Shown here: positions 25,101-32,846 of the stretch, piece by piece
Layout: each line of letters opens with the position of its first letter
How positions within the stretch are numbered: the stretch's first letter is position 1
Source: Patescibacteria group bacterium
GTDB taxonomy: Bacteria > Patescibacteriota > Patescibacteriia > UBA9934 > GWF2-40-263
Direction of reading: 5' to 3'
Length of the DNA: 40,847 nt
Assembly (NCBI GenBank): GCA_004298405.1
Contig: SCSL01000040.1
Span: 1-40,847, forward strand
Position numbers and translations under genes: made by a program
Notes under the pieces: model-generated
The model's database searches: none
Told to the model about the DNA's origin: nothing
What the model saw: the letters and a program-made list of their open reading frames with translations, nothing else

Positions 25101-26480
25101 TTACGATAATCTCCTCGCCACCTCATCGATGTCACCGGCACCAATGATAAGGACAACATCCCCAGGTTGAACCACCTCACGAAGTTGAGACTCTGCCTCT
25201 TTGAGATTCGACGCATAGGTCGTGTGAGATGTATTGATTGCCTTGACCAAGTCGCGAGAGCTCACGTCAGCTTCTTCCTGCCTGCCGCCTCGCCTGCCGG
25301 GAGGCAGGGCAGGCACGGCATTTCGTCCTGCGACGTCATAAATTTCGGTAAGGATCACGTGATCGGCAAGCGGGAGTGTCTCTACGAACTCCTCAAAAAG
25401 TTTCTTGGTTCGATCATGTTGATGCGGCTGGTAACACAGCACGATCCGCCGGCCGGGAAAAAACTCCCGCGCGGCCTCAATCGTCTGCTTCACAGCAGAA
25501 GGATGATGACCATAGTCGGAAATGACATCCGCGCCTTTCCACACGCCAACCCGTTCAAACCGTCGCCAGATCCCACGGAACTCTTTGAGTACGCGGCGGC
25601 ACGTCTCAAATGGCACACCAAGCTCAAGAGCCGCGGACGTCGCGGCAAGCGCGTTGTACACATTGAACTCGCCTGGAATCTGAAGCTCGAACTCGCCCAC
25701 ATTTGTACGAACCATCTGACTCCCCATGGAAGTTTTGCGCTCTTCAAACTGATACGTGGGATCGGTTCGAGTCGATCCGTACGTTATGGGTCGACTAACC
25801 TGCAAGACACGACTCCCAGCATCATCGGCATTCACGACCACCATCCCCTGCCCTTTCAGTTTGTCGACAAATATCTGGAATGTTTCCTGGATGTGAGCGA
25901 GATCACGATAATAATCAAGATGATCTTCCTCGATGTTCGTAAGCACGATCATCTCGGGAGAAAAATTCAGCATGTTGGCTCGATACTCACATCCCTCCAC
26001 TACGAAAAACCGACCCCCTCCCTGTCGGAAATTTCCGTCTTTGAATCCTGGAACAAATGAACCGACAAGAACCGTTGGGTCATACCCTGCCGCCTCGAGC
26101 ATGAGCCCAAGCATGGCAGTCGTCGTGGATTTGCCGTTAGTGCCGCTTACCACGATCGTAGAAAACGATTTTGAAATTTCTCCGAGCACTTCAAAGTTCG
26201 TCCACGACGGGATCCCACGTTCTTCACTGACAGCACGTTCAATGTTCGTCGACGGAACCGCAGGAGAGTACACAAGAAGATCGACATCTACGCTGATGTT
26301 CGTTGGGGCGTGACCAGAAAAAATATGAGCCCCGCGCGTTTCAAGATCATGGGTGATGGCACTCAGATGGACGTCTGATCCACTCACGGCAACTCCCTCA
26401 TGCAAAAACCATTTCGCAAGCGCGGACATTCCAATCCCTCCGATGCCAACAAAATGCACATGTTTGTAAGTCTGAAACAT
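25101..26480 (-). CDS. murC: UDP-N-acetylmuramate--L-alanine ligase MurC
   Basis: MurC adds the first amino acid of the peptidoglycan stem, using ATP. The 459 residues start MFQTYKHVHFVGIGGIGMSA, the UDP-binding N-terminal fold. SGTNGKSTTT is the ATP-binding loop, with TNIEEDHLDYY and the C-terminal DYGHHPSAVKQTI motifs specific to MurC. A Pro/Gly/Arg insertion (ALPPGRRGGRQEE) after EIYDVAGRNAVP is encoded by a palindromic element. GGGAG lies 4 bases before the ATG. murB follows. Confidence 0.95.
   Translation of the reverse strand: MFQTYKHVHFVGIGGIGMSALAKWFLHEGVAVSGSDVHLSAITHDLETRGAHIFSGHAPTNISVDVDLLVYSPAVPSTNIERAVSEERGIPSWTNFEVLGEISKSFSTIVVSGTNGKSTTTAMLGLMLEAAGYDPTVLVGSFVPGFKDGNFRQGGGRFFVVEGCEYRANMLNFSPEMIVLTNIEEDHLDYYRDLAHIQETFQIFVDKLKGQGMVVVNADDAGSRVLQVSRPITYGSTRTDPTYQFEERKTSMGSQMVRTNVGEFELQIPGEFNVYNALAATSAALELGVPFETCRRVLKEFRGIWRRFERVGVWKGADVISDYGHHPSAVKQTIEAAREFFPGRRIVLCYQPHQHDRTKKLFEEFVETLPLADHVILTEIYDVAGRNAVPALPPGRRGGRQEEADVSSRDLVKAINTSHTTYASNLKEAESQLREVVQPGDVVLIIGAGDIDEVARRLS
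25280..25314. repeat. GCCTGCC-type palindrome inside murC
   Basis: Arms GCCTGCC-GCCTC and GAGGC-(AG)-GGCAGGC with a 9-base loop, read in frame as a Pro/Gly/Arg-rich insertion. A GCCTACC/GGTAGGC hairpin upstream of glyA looks related. Confidence 0.68.
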
Positions 26481-26499
26481 ACAACTCCCAGTCTAACAT

Positions 26500-26525
26500 A
26501 AAAGCGCCAACCTGGAGGTTGACGC
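26500..26525 (-). terminator. Intrinsic terminator of the beta-propeller-like gene
   Basis: Minus strand: GCGTCAACC/GGTTGGCGC (one G-T pair), 4-base loop, then TTTTATG. It lies 18 bases after the stop and separates the gene from murC. Confidence 0.65.
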
Positions 26526-26542
26526 ATGATGTAACCGGCAAC

Positions 26543-27778
26543 TCACACAATCGCCGTTCCTTGCGTCCAGGTGAGAATTCGATCTCCATGAACCGTAGTC
26601 CAGGAGATGCGTCCATCTGGCTTGCTGTGAAGGTTCCATGCGAGCGGCACAGGCGTGCCAGCCTGACTCATGATGATCGGCTGATCGTACTCTCCATCGC
26701 ACTGGATCGTTGCGACCAGCGAACCATCATCTGCGATCAGCTTCTCACGGACGTGCAGTCCGGGTGGGATTGGTTGATCAAGTCGTGACCCCACAATTCG
26801 CTCATGGGGCAGACGATCTAGATATGCTCCTTCATGAATCGTGGCCGCAAGATGGAACTCGTTGGGCGACCATACGATCGAGGATGGATCGAGGGAAAAT
26901 CGACCCTTATGAATGATCCATCCCTCGCTTAATTGAAGTCGATGGACTCCCTCGGGTTCACCGCGTGGATGGACGAGCAGGACCATGGTCATGTTCCCGG
27001 GAGAGGACCACACCCCCTGCAAGTTTCCATCGATCTGAATCCGTTCGGGGACTTCTCCCATGGCACGAGGATTCAGCTCGACAAGCCATGACTGACTGCC
27101 GCGGCTCAGGGCAAGCATGAGTCGTCCCTGCCAGGACACGATCCCGATCAGACGATCGTCGTTCTGAATCGTGAGAATCTTGAAGGGATCAATCCCCCCG
27201 CTCTGCCGGAGTTCGTAGGCGTAAAGGATGCCCGCGATCTCCTCGACCACGCACAGACCGCCCTGATGAGGTGTAACGACGGCACGTTCGTGGATAGGCC
27301 ACAGATCGCCCCAAGGGCTCAGGCAGAGGTGTTCCCTGGGACGATCAAAGCGGGTTCCACGCACGAGTCCGCCAGAAGCGCTCCCGGGTCGCATCACCGT
27401 ATCGAGCCTCGTGAGGAATGTTCCGCCACCAGTCCCATCGAGTCTCCACAGACCCGTAGGATGATCCTCGACCACGCCCCATACGAGTACTGAGCGTCCG
27501 TCCAGACCAAGAATGCGTGTTCCTTCCCGAGGCGATGTCCGTTGGAAACTAGGTTCCAACACTCCAAATTGGGAATGAACAACCCGTTCCACCTCATGAC
27601 GGCGCACCACAATATGCGCACAGTGGAGCCCATCTTGTGAAACGACAAGCTGATTTCCGAGAATCAACTGACGAAGTGTTGCCGCGTCCGCGGTTGGGTT
27701 GAGTTGCGCGACGTCGCGCATGGTCAACTCGCCCGTGGGTTCGCTCACACGCACGACGCGGTTGGAATGGTGCTCCAC
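26543..27778 (-). CDS. Uncharacterised beta-propeller-like protein
   Basis: The 411-residue soluble protein has repeated strand-turn units resembling WD40/PD40 propeller blades: VWSSPGNMTMVLLVHPRG, IVWSPNEFHLAATIHEG and IADDGSLVATIQCDGEYD. Similar but weaker units lie upstream (LCLSPWGDLWPIHER, GIVSWQGRLMLALSRG). The first 60 residues (MRDVAQLNPTADAATLRQLI) may be a separate helical head. No signal peptide, membrane segment or catalytic motif is seen. The GTG start has AAGGAG six bases upstream, unusual for this genome. It is monocistronic with its own promoter and terminator. Function unknown. Confidence 0.6.
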   Translation of the reverse strand: MEHHSNRVVRVSEPTGELTMRDVAQLNPTADAATLRQLILGNQLVVSQDGLHCAHIVVRRHEVERVVHSQFGVLEPSFQRTSPREGTRILGLDGRSVLVWGVVEDHPTGLWRLDGTGGGTFLTRLDTVMRPGSASGGLVRGTRFDRPREHLCLSPWGDLWPIHERAVVTPHQGGLCVVEEIAGILYAYELRQSGGIDPFKILTIQNDDRLIGIVSWQGRLMLALSRGSQSWLVELNPRAMGEVPERIQIDGNLQGVWSSPGNMTMVLLVHPRGEPEGVHRLQLSEGWIIHKGRFSLDPSSIVWSPNEFHLAATIHEGAYLDRLPHERIVGSRLDQPIPPGLHVREKLIADDGSLVATIQCDGEYDQPIIMSQAGTPVPLAWNLHSKPDGRISWTTVHGDRILTWTQGTAIV

Positions 27779-27831
27779 GATGATCTCCTTACTTCTGTAT
27801 CAAACAGATATGTGAATCGCATGCTGATCTC

Positions 27832-27860
27832 AGCCTAGCGATATTTCACTTCATTGTCAA
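27832..27860 (-). promoter_or_regulatory. Predicted promoter of the beta-propeller-like gene
   Basis: Minus strand: TTGACA, 17-base spacer, TAGGCT, about 55 bases before the GTG start. Confidence 0.5.
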
Positions 27861-27907
27861 TGAGAAGTGCCTCACGTACAATGTCGATCGACGAAACAAT
27901 CGTGACT

Positions 27908-28960
27908 ATGCCCAACAACCATCTCTGCCAAGAGGCAAGGGTTTCCCTAGAACGTATTCGCGTATTAAAACAGGATTTTGATGTTTCTTTTGAGAAAGCA
28001 TTAACTTCTGGTGATGAGACGGACAAGCAACGCGCACAACAAAATAAACAAGCGCTAGACCAAGAGATGATGAAGTTACGCATTGAGATGTATCAATGGG
28101 AAAAAAGAGCCATTGAGGCTCGAGAACTAACATTGTTGGAATCTCTCTCAAGAAAAAAAGAAACAAGCGTTCCATTGAGTAAATACGAACTTTTTGTTTT
28201 GTACGAGATCTACACCAGTAACCCTCTATCAAGCGATCTGCTCGACTGGCGCGATACACGAGACACCCAAGAAGATCTCCTCACCATGTTTGATGCCTCT
28301 CCACACAGACTGGCCCGCTCGTTAGAAGAAATCACTCCAGAGACTCAAATCTATATCGGGAAACTCGAAGACGGTTTCTTCCAACACATTCCAGACACCC
28401 TCGAACTCATCTACACCTCATTCCCTGAAGAACGCATTCGCCGTTACAACATTGAGATAGGGGGTAAAGACGAGCACGAGCTCAAGAAGCACCTCGAACA
28501 CAACGGATATAGAATTGGTGACTACACCAAATCAATGATGAAGCACGACGACTTCAGACGCTCCCTTCGCGAACCAGATCTCACGCAACCAGACTGGAAG
28601 AAGTGGAAGATTAAATCCCCAGAAGAAATAACCCTTATTCGTCTTCGTGTAGAAGACCTTGGATTCCCAGACGGTGCCACAACACAGGAAATCTTCGACC
28701 GCGCCATCCTATTAGGTTTGGAACTTTGTCCTCCAGAAGTTGGTCCTCAGTTTCGTCTGCAATATGTGAATCAGCCAATGAACGAATACATCCGCGTCGG
28801 CATGAGACAAATCACCGACTCGGACGGCGACCCGCACGTCTTCAGCGTGGGGCGCGATGACGATGGGTCGTGGCTCTACAGCCTTTGGGCGGAGCCGGCG
28901 GGCAGGTGGAATGCGGACAGCGAGTTCGTGTTCCGTCTTCGCAAGTCTGCCCGTCCGTAG
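27908..28960 (+). CDS. Uncharacterised CPR-family protein, intact paralogue of 7929-8703
   Basis: I start this 350-residue protein at MPNNHLCQEARVSLERIR. That aligns with the N-terminus of the frameshifted gene, although two earlier in-frame ATGs exist. It has an N-terminal helical, coiled-coil-like segment (SLERIRVLKQDFDVSFEKAL and on to about 75), a central mixed region, and a motif LGFPDGATTQEIFDRAILLG. It ends in a conserved-looking tail VGMRQITDSDGDPHVFSVG with RDDDGSWLY and a closing FVFRLRK. I recall similar tails in CPR genomes but no name. No signal peptide or membrane segment. The last few codons enter a palindrome-rich stretch. Function unknown. Confidence 0.7.
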   Translation: MPNNHLCQEARVSLERIRVLKQDFDVSFEKALTSGDETDKQRAQQNKQALDQEMMKLRIEMYQWEKRAIEARELTLLESLSRKKETSVPLSKYELFVLYEIYTSNPLSSDLLDWRDTRDTQEDLLTMFDASPHRLARSLEEITPETQIYIGKLEDGFFQHIPDTLELIYTSFPEERIRRYNIEIGGKDEHELKKHLEHNGYRIGDYTKSMMKHDDFRRSLREPDLTQPDWKKWKIKSPEEITLIRLRVEDLGFPDGATTQEIFDRAILLGLELCPPEVGPQFRLQYVNQPMNEYIRVGMRQITDSDGDPHVFSVGRDDDGSWLYSLWAEPAGRWNADSEFVFRLRKSARP

Positions 28961-29001
28961 CCCGTAGGGCGAAGGCGGGAAACCCTTTGATTCTTTCCGT
29001 G

Positions 29002-29023
29002 GCCTACCTACTGGCGGGTAGGC
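29002..29023. repeat. GCCTACC palindrome upstream of glyA
   Basis: GCCTACC/GGTAGGC arms with an 8-base loop, followed by AGGC. It lies 36 bases before the glyA ATG. It resembles the GCCTGCC element within murC. Confidence 0.55.
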
Positions 29024-29058
29024 AGGCGAAGCTAATAATTTTTGGAACAGCAAGACCT

Positions 29059-30342
29059 ATGTCCATTTCCACCTTTGATCCAGAACTCTCCCACGCACTC
29101 AACCAAGAACTCACACGTGAACAGTCAGGTCTTGAAATGATCCCGAGTGAAAACTTTGTCTCAAACGAAGTTCTTGAGGCGCTTGGGTCAATCGGCACGA
29201 ATAAGTATTCCGAAGGATACCCTGGGGCGCGCTATTATTCTGGCTGTGAATGGGTTGATGTCATAGAGAATCTCGCGCGCGACCGCGCCAAGCAACTCTT
29301 TGGTGTCACACACGCCAATGTTCAACCTGCCTCAGGATGCGCCGCCAACATCGCCACCATGTTCGCGCTCTTGCATCCTGGCGACACGCTCATGGGCATG
29401 AACCTCTTTTATGGAGGACACATGACACATGGCTTGCCCGTAAACTTTTCAGGTCGCTACTACAAATCTGTTCAGTACACGTCGACCAAGGAAGGGTATC
29501 TTGATTTTGAACAAATGATGTCGCTTGCCCTTGAACACAAACCCAAGTTGATTATCGTGGGCGCAACAGCCTACCCACGTCTCATCGACTGGCAGAAGGC
29601 GCGCGAGGTTGCCGATACGATCGGCGCGTTTCTTATGGCGGACGTGTCGCACATCGCCGGGCTTATTGTTTCGGGAGATCACCCAACACCGGTTGGCATT
29701 GCAGACGTGATCACCACAACGACACACAAGACCCTCCGAGGACCGCGTGGAGCCATGATTCTGTGCAATGGGAATCCATCAACACCGCTCAAGAGCGTCG
29801 ATGTTACAAAAGAAAACATCCCGACGCTCGTCGACCGCGCGATTATTCCAGGGATTCAAGGCGGCCCACATAACCATCAAACCGCCGCGATCGCTGTCGC
29901 TCTCAAAGAAGCCCTCCAGCCAGACTTCCAAGAATACGGCCACCAGATTGTGAAAAACGCAAAAGCGCTTGCGGCCGAGCTGATGACTCGCGGGTTTGAC
30001 CTCGTGACGGGTGGCACGGACAATCACCTCATGGTCGCTGATCTCACAAACAAAGGCATCTCAGGCAAGCAAGCCGCTCTTGCACTCGACCGCGCGGGAA
30101 TCACCGTAAACAAAAACACGGTTCCTTTTGAACCGCGATCTCCGTTTGATCCTTCAGGTATTCGACTCGGCACACCCGCGCTCACCACGCGCGGCATGAA
30201 AGAAGAGGAGATGAAACAGATCGGCGCATGGATTGAGGCGGCGATTGAGCATTATGCGGATGAACAGAAGCTCGAGGGAATCCGACAAGAAGTAAAAATC
30301 ATGACTGATCGATTCCCGCTGTATCCCTTACTGAGTTACTAA
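29059..30342 (+). CDS. glyA: Serine hydroxymethyltransferase
   Basis: GlyA interconverts serine and glycine, loading a one-carbon unit onto tetrahydrofolate. The 427 residues start MSISTFDPELSHALNQEL; earlier in-frame starts encode a palindrome-derived, unrelated stretch. PLP lysine is Lys224 in TTTTHKTLRGPRG. Others are IPSENFVS (28-35), KYSEGYPGARYYSGC (49-63) and ADVSHIAGL. Length is normal. folD follows 21 bases downstream, so the pair forms a one-carbon unit. Confidence 0.97.
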   Translation: MSISTFDPELSHALNQELTREQSGLEMIPSENFVSNEVLEALGSIGTNKYSEGYPGARYYSGCEWVDVIENLARDRAKQLFGVTHANVQPASGCAANIATMFALLHPGDTLMGMNLFYGGHMTHGLPVNFSGRYYKSVQYTSTKEGYLDFEQMMSLALEHKPKLIIVGATAYPRLIDWQKAREVADTIGAFLMADVSHIAGLIVSGDHPTPVGIADVITTTTHKTLRGPRGAMILCNGNPSTPLKSVDVTKENIPTLVDRAIIPGIQGGPHNHQTAAIAVALKEALQPDFQEYGHQIVKNAKALAAELMTRGFDLVTGGTDNHLMVADLTNKGISGKQAALALDRAGITVNKNTVPFEPRSPFDPSGIRLGTPALTTRGMKEEEMKQIGAWIEAAIEHYADEQKLEGIRQEVKIMTDRFPLYPLLSY

Positions 30343-30363
30343 AAACTTGCTTATTGCTCGTTT

Positions 30364-31206
30364 ATGGCCCATATCCTCGACGGTCGTGCACTCGCTGAAC
30401 GTATCCGAGAAAAAATTAAAACGCGCGTCGCGGCACTTCCATCCAAACCGGGATTGGCCGTTCTTTTGGTTGGCGATGATTCCGCCTCTCACTTGTACGT
30501 GAGTCTTAAGCGGCAAGCCTGTGAGGAATCCGGGATTGCATTTAAACTTTTTTTGTATACGACTACTACTTCCGAGAATGAGCTCGTCGAAAAAATCCAA
30601 GATCTCAACCAACGCGACGATATCCACGGCATTCTTGTGCAACTTCCTCTCCCGACTCAAAACGCCGACCATGTGATAGCCGCCATTGATCCACGCAAGG
30701 ATGTCGATGGATTTCACCCAGAAAATCTCAAACGTTTGCGTGAAGGAAAGCCAGCGATTGCCTCAGCGGTCGCGCTTGGGGTGATGAAATTACTTGACGA
30801 AGCAAAAGCTCACGGTAACGCGTGCATCGTTTCTTCTTCTCTGTTTGCCGCGCCTCTTCAGATTCTCCTGAAAGAACAGGTGATTGATTCCGTGGTCGTT
30901 CAGGCAGAAAGCCAAGAGCTTGCACAGAGCGTCCGCGCCGCGGATATCTTGATTGTTGCAGAAGGAATTCCCGGACTCATTACCGGCCCGATGGTGAAAC
31001 CTGGCGCAACGGTCATCGATGTTGGCACAACACGGACAGACGAAGGTCTCAGGGGGGATGTGGATTTCGAGTCGGTCGAAAAAATTGCTGGAGCCATCAC
31101 GCCTGTTCCTGGCGGCGTCGGTCCCATGACGGTCGCGATGCTTCTCGTGAACATTCTCAAGGCATACAGTCTTCTCTCTCCGCCGCTCTCTTCACAGCCG
31201 CTTTAG
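30364..31206 (+). CDS. folD: FolD-like protein with degenerate NADP-binding motif
   Basis: FolD normally oxidises methylene-THF with NADP and hydrolyses the methenyl product. The 280-residue protein keeps the substrate-site YVSLKRQACEESGI lysine, VQLPLPTQ, KDVDGFHPENL and the C-terminal ITPVPGGVGPMTVAMLL. The family's PCTP segment is ASAV here (AIASAVALGVMKLL), and the GRSxxVGxP loop that holds NADP is SSSLFAAP. By inference the cyclohydrolase may persist while the dehydrogenase is altered or lost. It follows glyA. Its stop lies in a palindrome shared with the convergent gene's stop. Confidence 0.88.
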   Translation: MAHILDGRALAERIREKIKTRVAALPSKPGLAVLLVGDDSASHLYVSLKRQACEESGIAFKLFLYTTTTSENELVEKIQDLNQRDDIHGILVQLPLPTQNADHVIAAIDPRKDVDGFHPENLKRLREGKPAIASAVALGVMKLLDEAKAHGNACIVSSSLFAAPLQILLKEQVIDSVVVQAESQELAQSVRAADILIVAEGIPGLITGPMVKPGATVIDVGTTRTDEGLRGDVDFESVEKIAGAITPVPGGVGPMTVAMLLVNILKAYSLLSPPLSSQPL

Positions 31207-31210
31207 CGGC
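31197..31210. repeat. GCCGCTTTAGCGGC palindrome holding two convergent stops
   Basis: A perfect 14-base palindrome. The folD TAG and the opposite gene's TAA overlap within its TTTA core. It shares the CTTTAG core with the palindromes before rplU. Confidence 0.65.
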
Positions 31211-31607
31211 GTTCCGTCGCCAGACCCGTTTTGTGCGCCGCGACTCCTCCGACAAGGATCGCGATAAAATTTACCCAGTTGGCGTTGATCACATTCCACG
31301 TAAAGAGCGTAGTCCAGGGATAACCGTATACGGGTTGAAGCAAAATCGCAGAGAAAAGAAAAAGCAAAAGCATCCATCCAATCGCTGTCACAAACCGTGC
31401 GGTCCAGTCATCGCAAGCTTTGCGAAAGTACAAAAAACTCACGAGCAAAATCCACAAGGGCGTAAAGACATTCCCAACAAAAAGAAAGATGGGGTGCTGA
31501 AGGATGTTGTACATGGTCACGATAAGAAACGACACCGGATACCAGACAATAAACAGCAACGCAAAGTAGCCGAACCATCGTTTTGTCAAAATCGTTTTGA
31601 GCTCCAT
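31203..31607 (-). CDS. Small integral membrane protein, unknown
   Basis: The 134-residue protein has about four membrane segments (WFGYFALLFIVWYPVSFLIV, FLFVGNVFTPLWILLVSFLY, FVTAIGWMLLLFLFSAILL and NFIAILVGGVAA). I take the ATG that gives MELKTILTKRW, 5 bases after the permease stop; a longer start would overlap the permease by 31 bases. No catalytic motif is visible. Probably co-transcribed with the amino acid permease; no function recognised. Confidence 0.7.
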   Translation of the reverse strand: MELKTILTKRWFGYFALLFIVWYPVSFLIVTMYNILQHPIFLFVGNVFTPLWILLVSFLYFRKACDDWTARFVTAIGWMLLLFLFSAILLQPVYGYPWTTLFTWNVINANWVNFIAILVGGVAAHKTGLATERR

Positions 31608-31612
31608 ATTGT

Positions 31613-32764
31613 TTATTTTACGAAGACGGTGCTGACCTCCCAAATGATGCCAGCGCTAAAAATAAGGATAATGAGCCAGGTGAGCGGCGCAGGAAAATTG
31701 ATGCAGTGATGGGTCTGACAGATCCCCTGGCGACGCATGAACCAGTAGCTGAGCGCGACTAAAATTCCCAGCACACCAACAAACACAGAGCCTACGAATC
31801 CAATGATGTCGATAAACTCGCGCATACCCACGGCAAACAAGACGATCGGCACAATGGATACAAGAACCCATGCCGTCCAATGACCCAAGTCAAAGTCGAA
31901 CTTGAATGTGTTGAGAAGTTCGATCCCAAGTACCATATAAATGGAAAGAATCGAGAGCGAACCAAGAAGAGCGCCAACCACGCGAAATGTCCCATCCAGC
32001 ATCGGAACAAGACCATCAAACGCCATGGGGGTTGTTGCGGTTCCTGTAACACCCACAACCGCGAGAGCAAACAACGCATAAAGCAAAACGATCACGAACA
32101 TCGCTAAACAAATGACCGAGTTAATGTGCCTTTTGTGCTTTTTTCCCAGAACGTCTTTTAGTTCTGGAACGATCCCCAACCCGGCTAACGAGAAGAGAAT
32201 AACTCCATAGGGAATAAAAAATTCTCTCAGATCGAACGTGGCAAAATTTGCGATCTCCATCGATGGGACACTCGCGAGAATGATAAAGGTAAACAAAAAG
32301 AGCAGTGCCCCTACAACGAGATATTCGATACGAGCCGCCATGGCCAAGCCACCAAAGATAAGCACGCAGGCGATGCCAGCCAAAAGATACGAGTAGACGG
32401 CTGGTTCACCGCCAAAAAAGGGCGCCAGGAGAAGATGGAGAAGAGCTCCGCCTACCACCATGTAGGCAAGCATGGCTCCCCAAATTCCAAAGCTCAGAAT
32501 CACCAGCGTCACCCATTTCCACAGCTTCCCTACATAGATTCCTACATAGTTTACGAGGCGATGATGGCCGGGAGTTTGAACAACAATTTCCCCCATCATG
32601 AGTTGAAGCACGGTGAGCATTCCAGATAGAAAAAGAAGTTCAAGCAGTCCCAACCCAAATCCACTCTGCGCAAAGGCATACGGCAAACCAAAAACGCCTA
32701 CACCGACGATCGCACCGATCATCATGCCAACAGACCGCAAAAAAGGACGATTGGGATGAACCAT
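31613..32764 (-). CDS. Amino acid permease (APC superfamily, aromatic/HAAAP-like)
   Basis: The 383-residue transporter has about 11 membrane helices. The first segment SVGMMIGAIVGVGVFGLPYAFAQ, with its broken GxxxGxG helix, is typical of APC-fold amino acid carriers, in particular the tryptophan/tyrosine and SLC38-like groups. A CPR cell that cannot make most amino acids would need such uptake; the substrate is not determined. I prefer this ATG to a GTG 12 bases upstream, because the extended -10 promoter would leave the GTG almost leaderless. Confidence 0.84.
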   Translation of the reverse strand: MVHPNRPFLRSVGMMIGAIVGVGVFGLPYAFAQSGFGLGLLELLFLSGMLTVLQLMMGEIVVQTPGHHRLVNYVGIYVGKLWKWVTLVILSFGIWGAMLAYMVVGGALLHLLLAPFFGGEPAVYSYLLAGIACVLIFGGLAMAARIEYLVVGALLFLFTFIILASVPSMEIANFATFDLREFFIPYGVILFSLAGLGIVPELKDVLGKKHKRHINSVICLAMFVIVLLYALFALAVVGVTGTATTPMAFDGLVPMLDGTFRVVGALLGSLSILSIYMVLGIELLNTFKFDFDLGHWTAWVLVSIVPIVLFAVGMREFIDIIGFVGSVFVGVLGILVALSYWFMRRQGICQTHHCINFPAPLTWLIILIFSAGIIWEVSTVFVK

Positions 32765-32787
32765 AGAAGAGTCCACAAGATACGCTC

Positions 32788-32796
32788 AGTATAGCA
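32788..32796 (-). promoter_or_regulatory. Extended -10 promoter for the permease
   Basis: Minus strand TGCTATACT: TATACT with the upstream TGn extension, 24 bases before the ATG. No clear -35. Confidence 0.5.
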
Positions 32797-32806
32797 TATT
32801 TGAGGC

Positions 32807-32834
32807 TTGCACCTGGCGCTTCGCGTGTTACTAT
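32807..32834 (+). promoter_or_regulatory. Promoter of dnaB-ybaB-recR
   Basis: TTGCAC, 16-base spacer, TACTAT; the start codon follows 12 bases after the -10, so the mRNA is almost leaderless and lacks an SD. It is back to back with the permease promoter. Confidence 0.55.
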
Positions 32835-32846
32835 GCACCCGCATCT

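Noticed and set aside
25167..26060. Plus-strand 297-residue frame antisense to murC
   Set aside because: murC fully explains the region with all motifs; the antisense frame has no recognisable domain.
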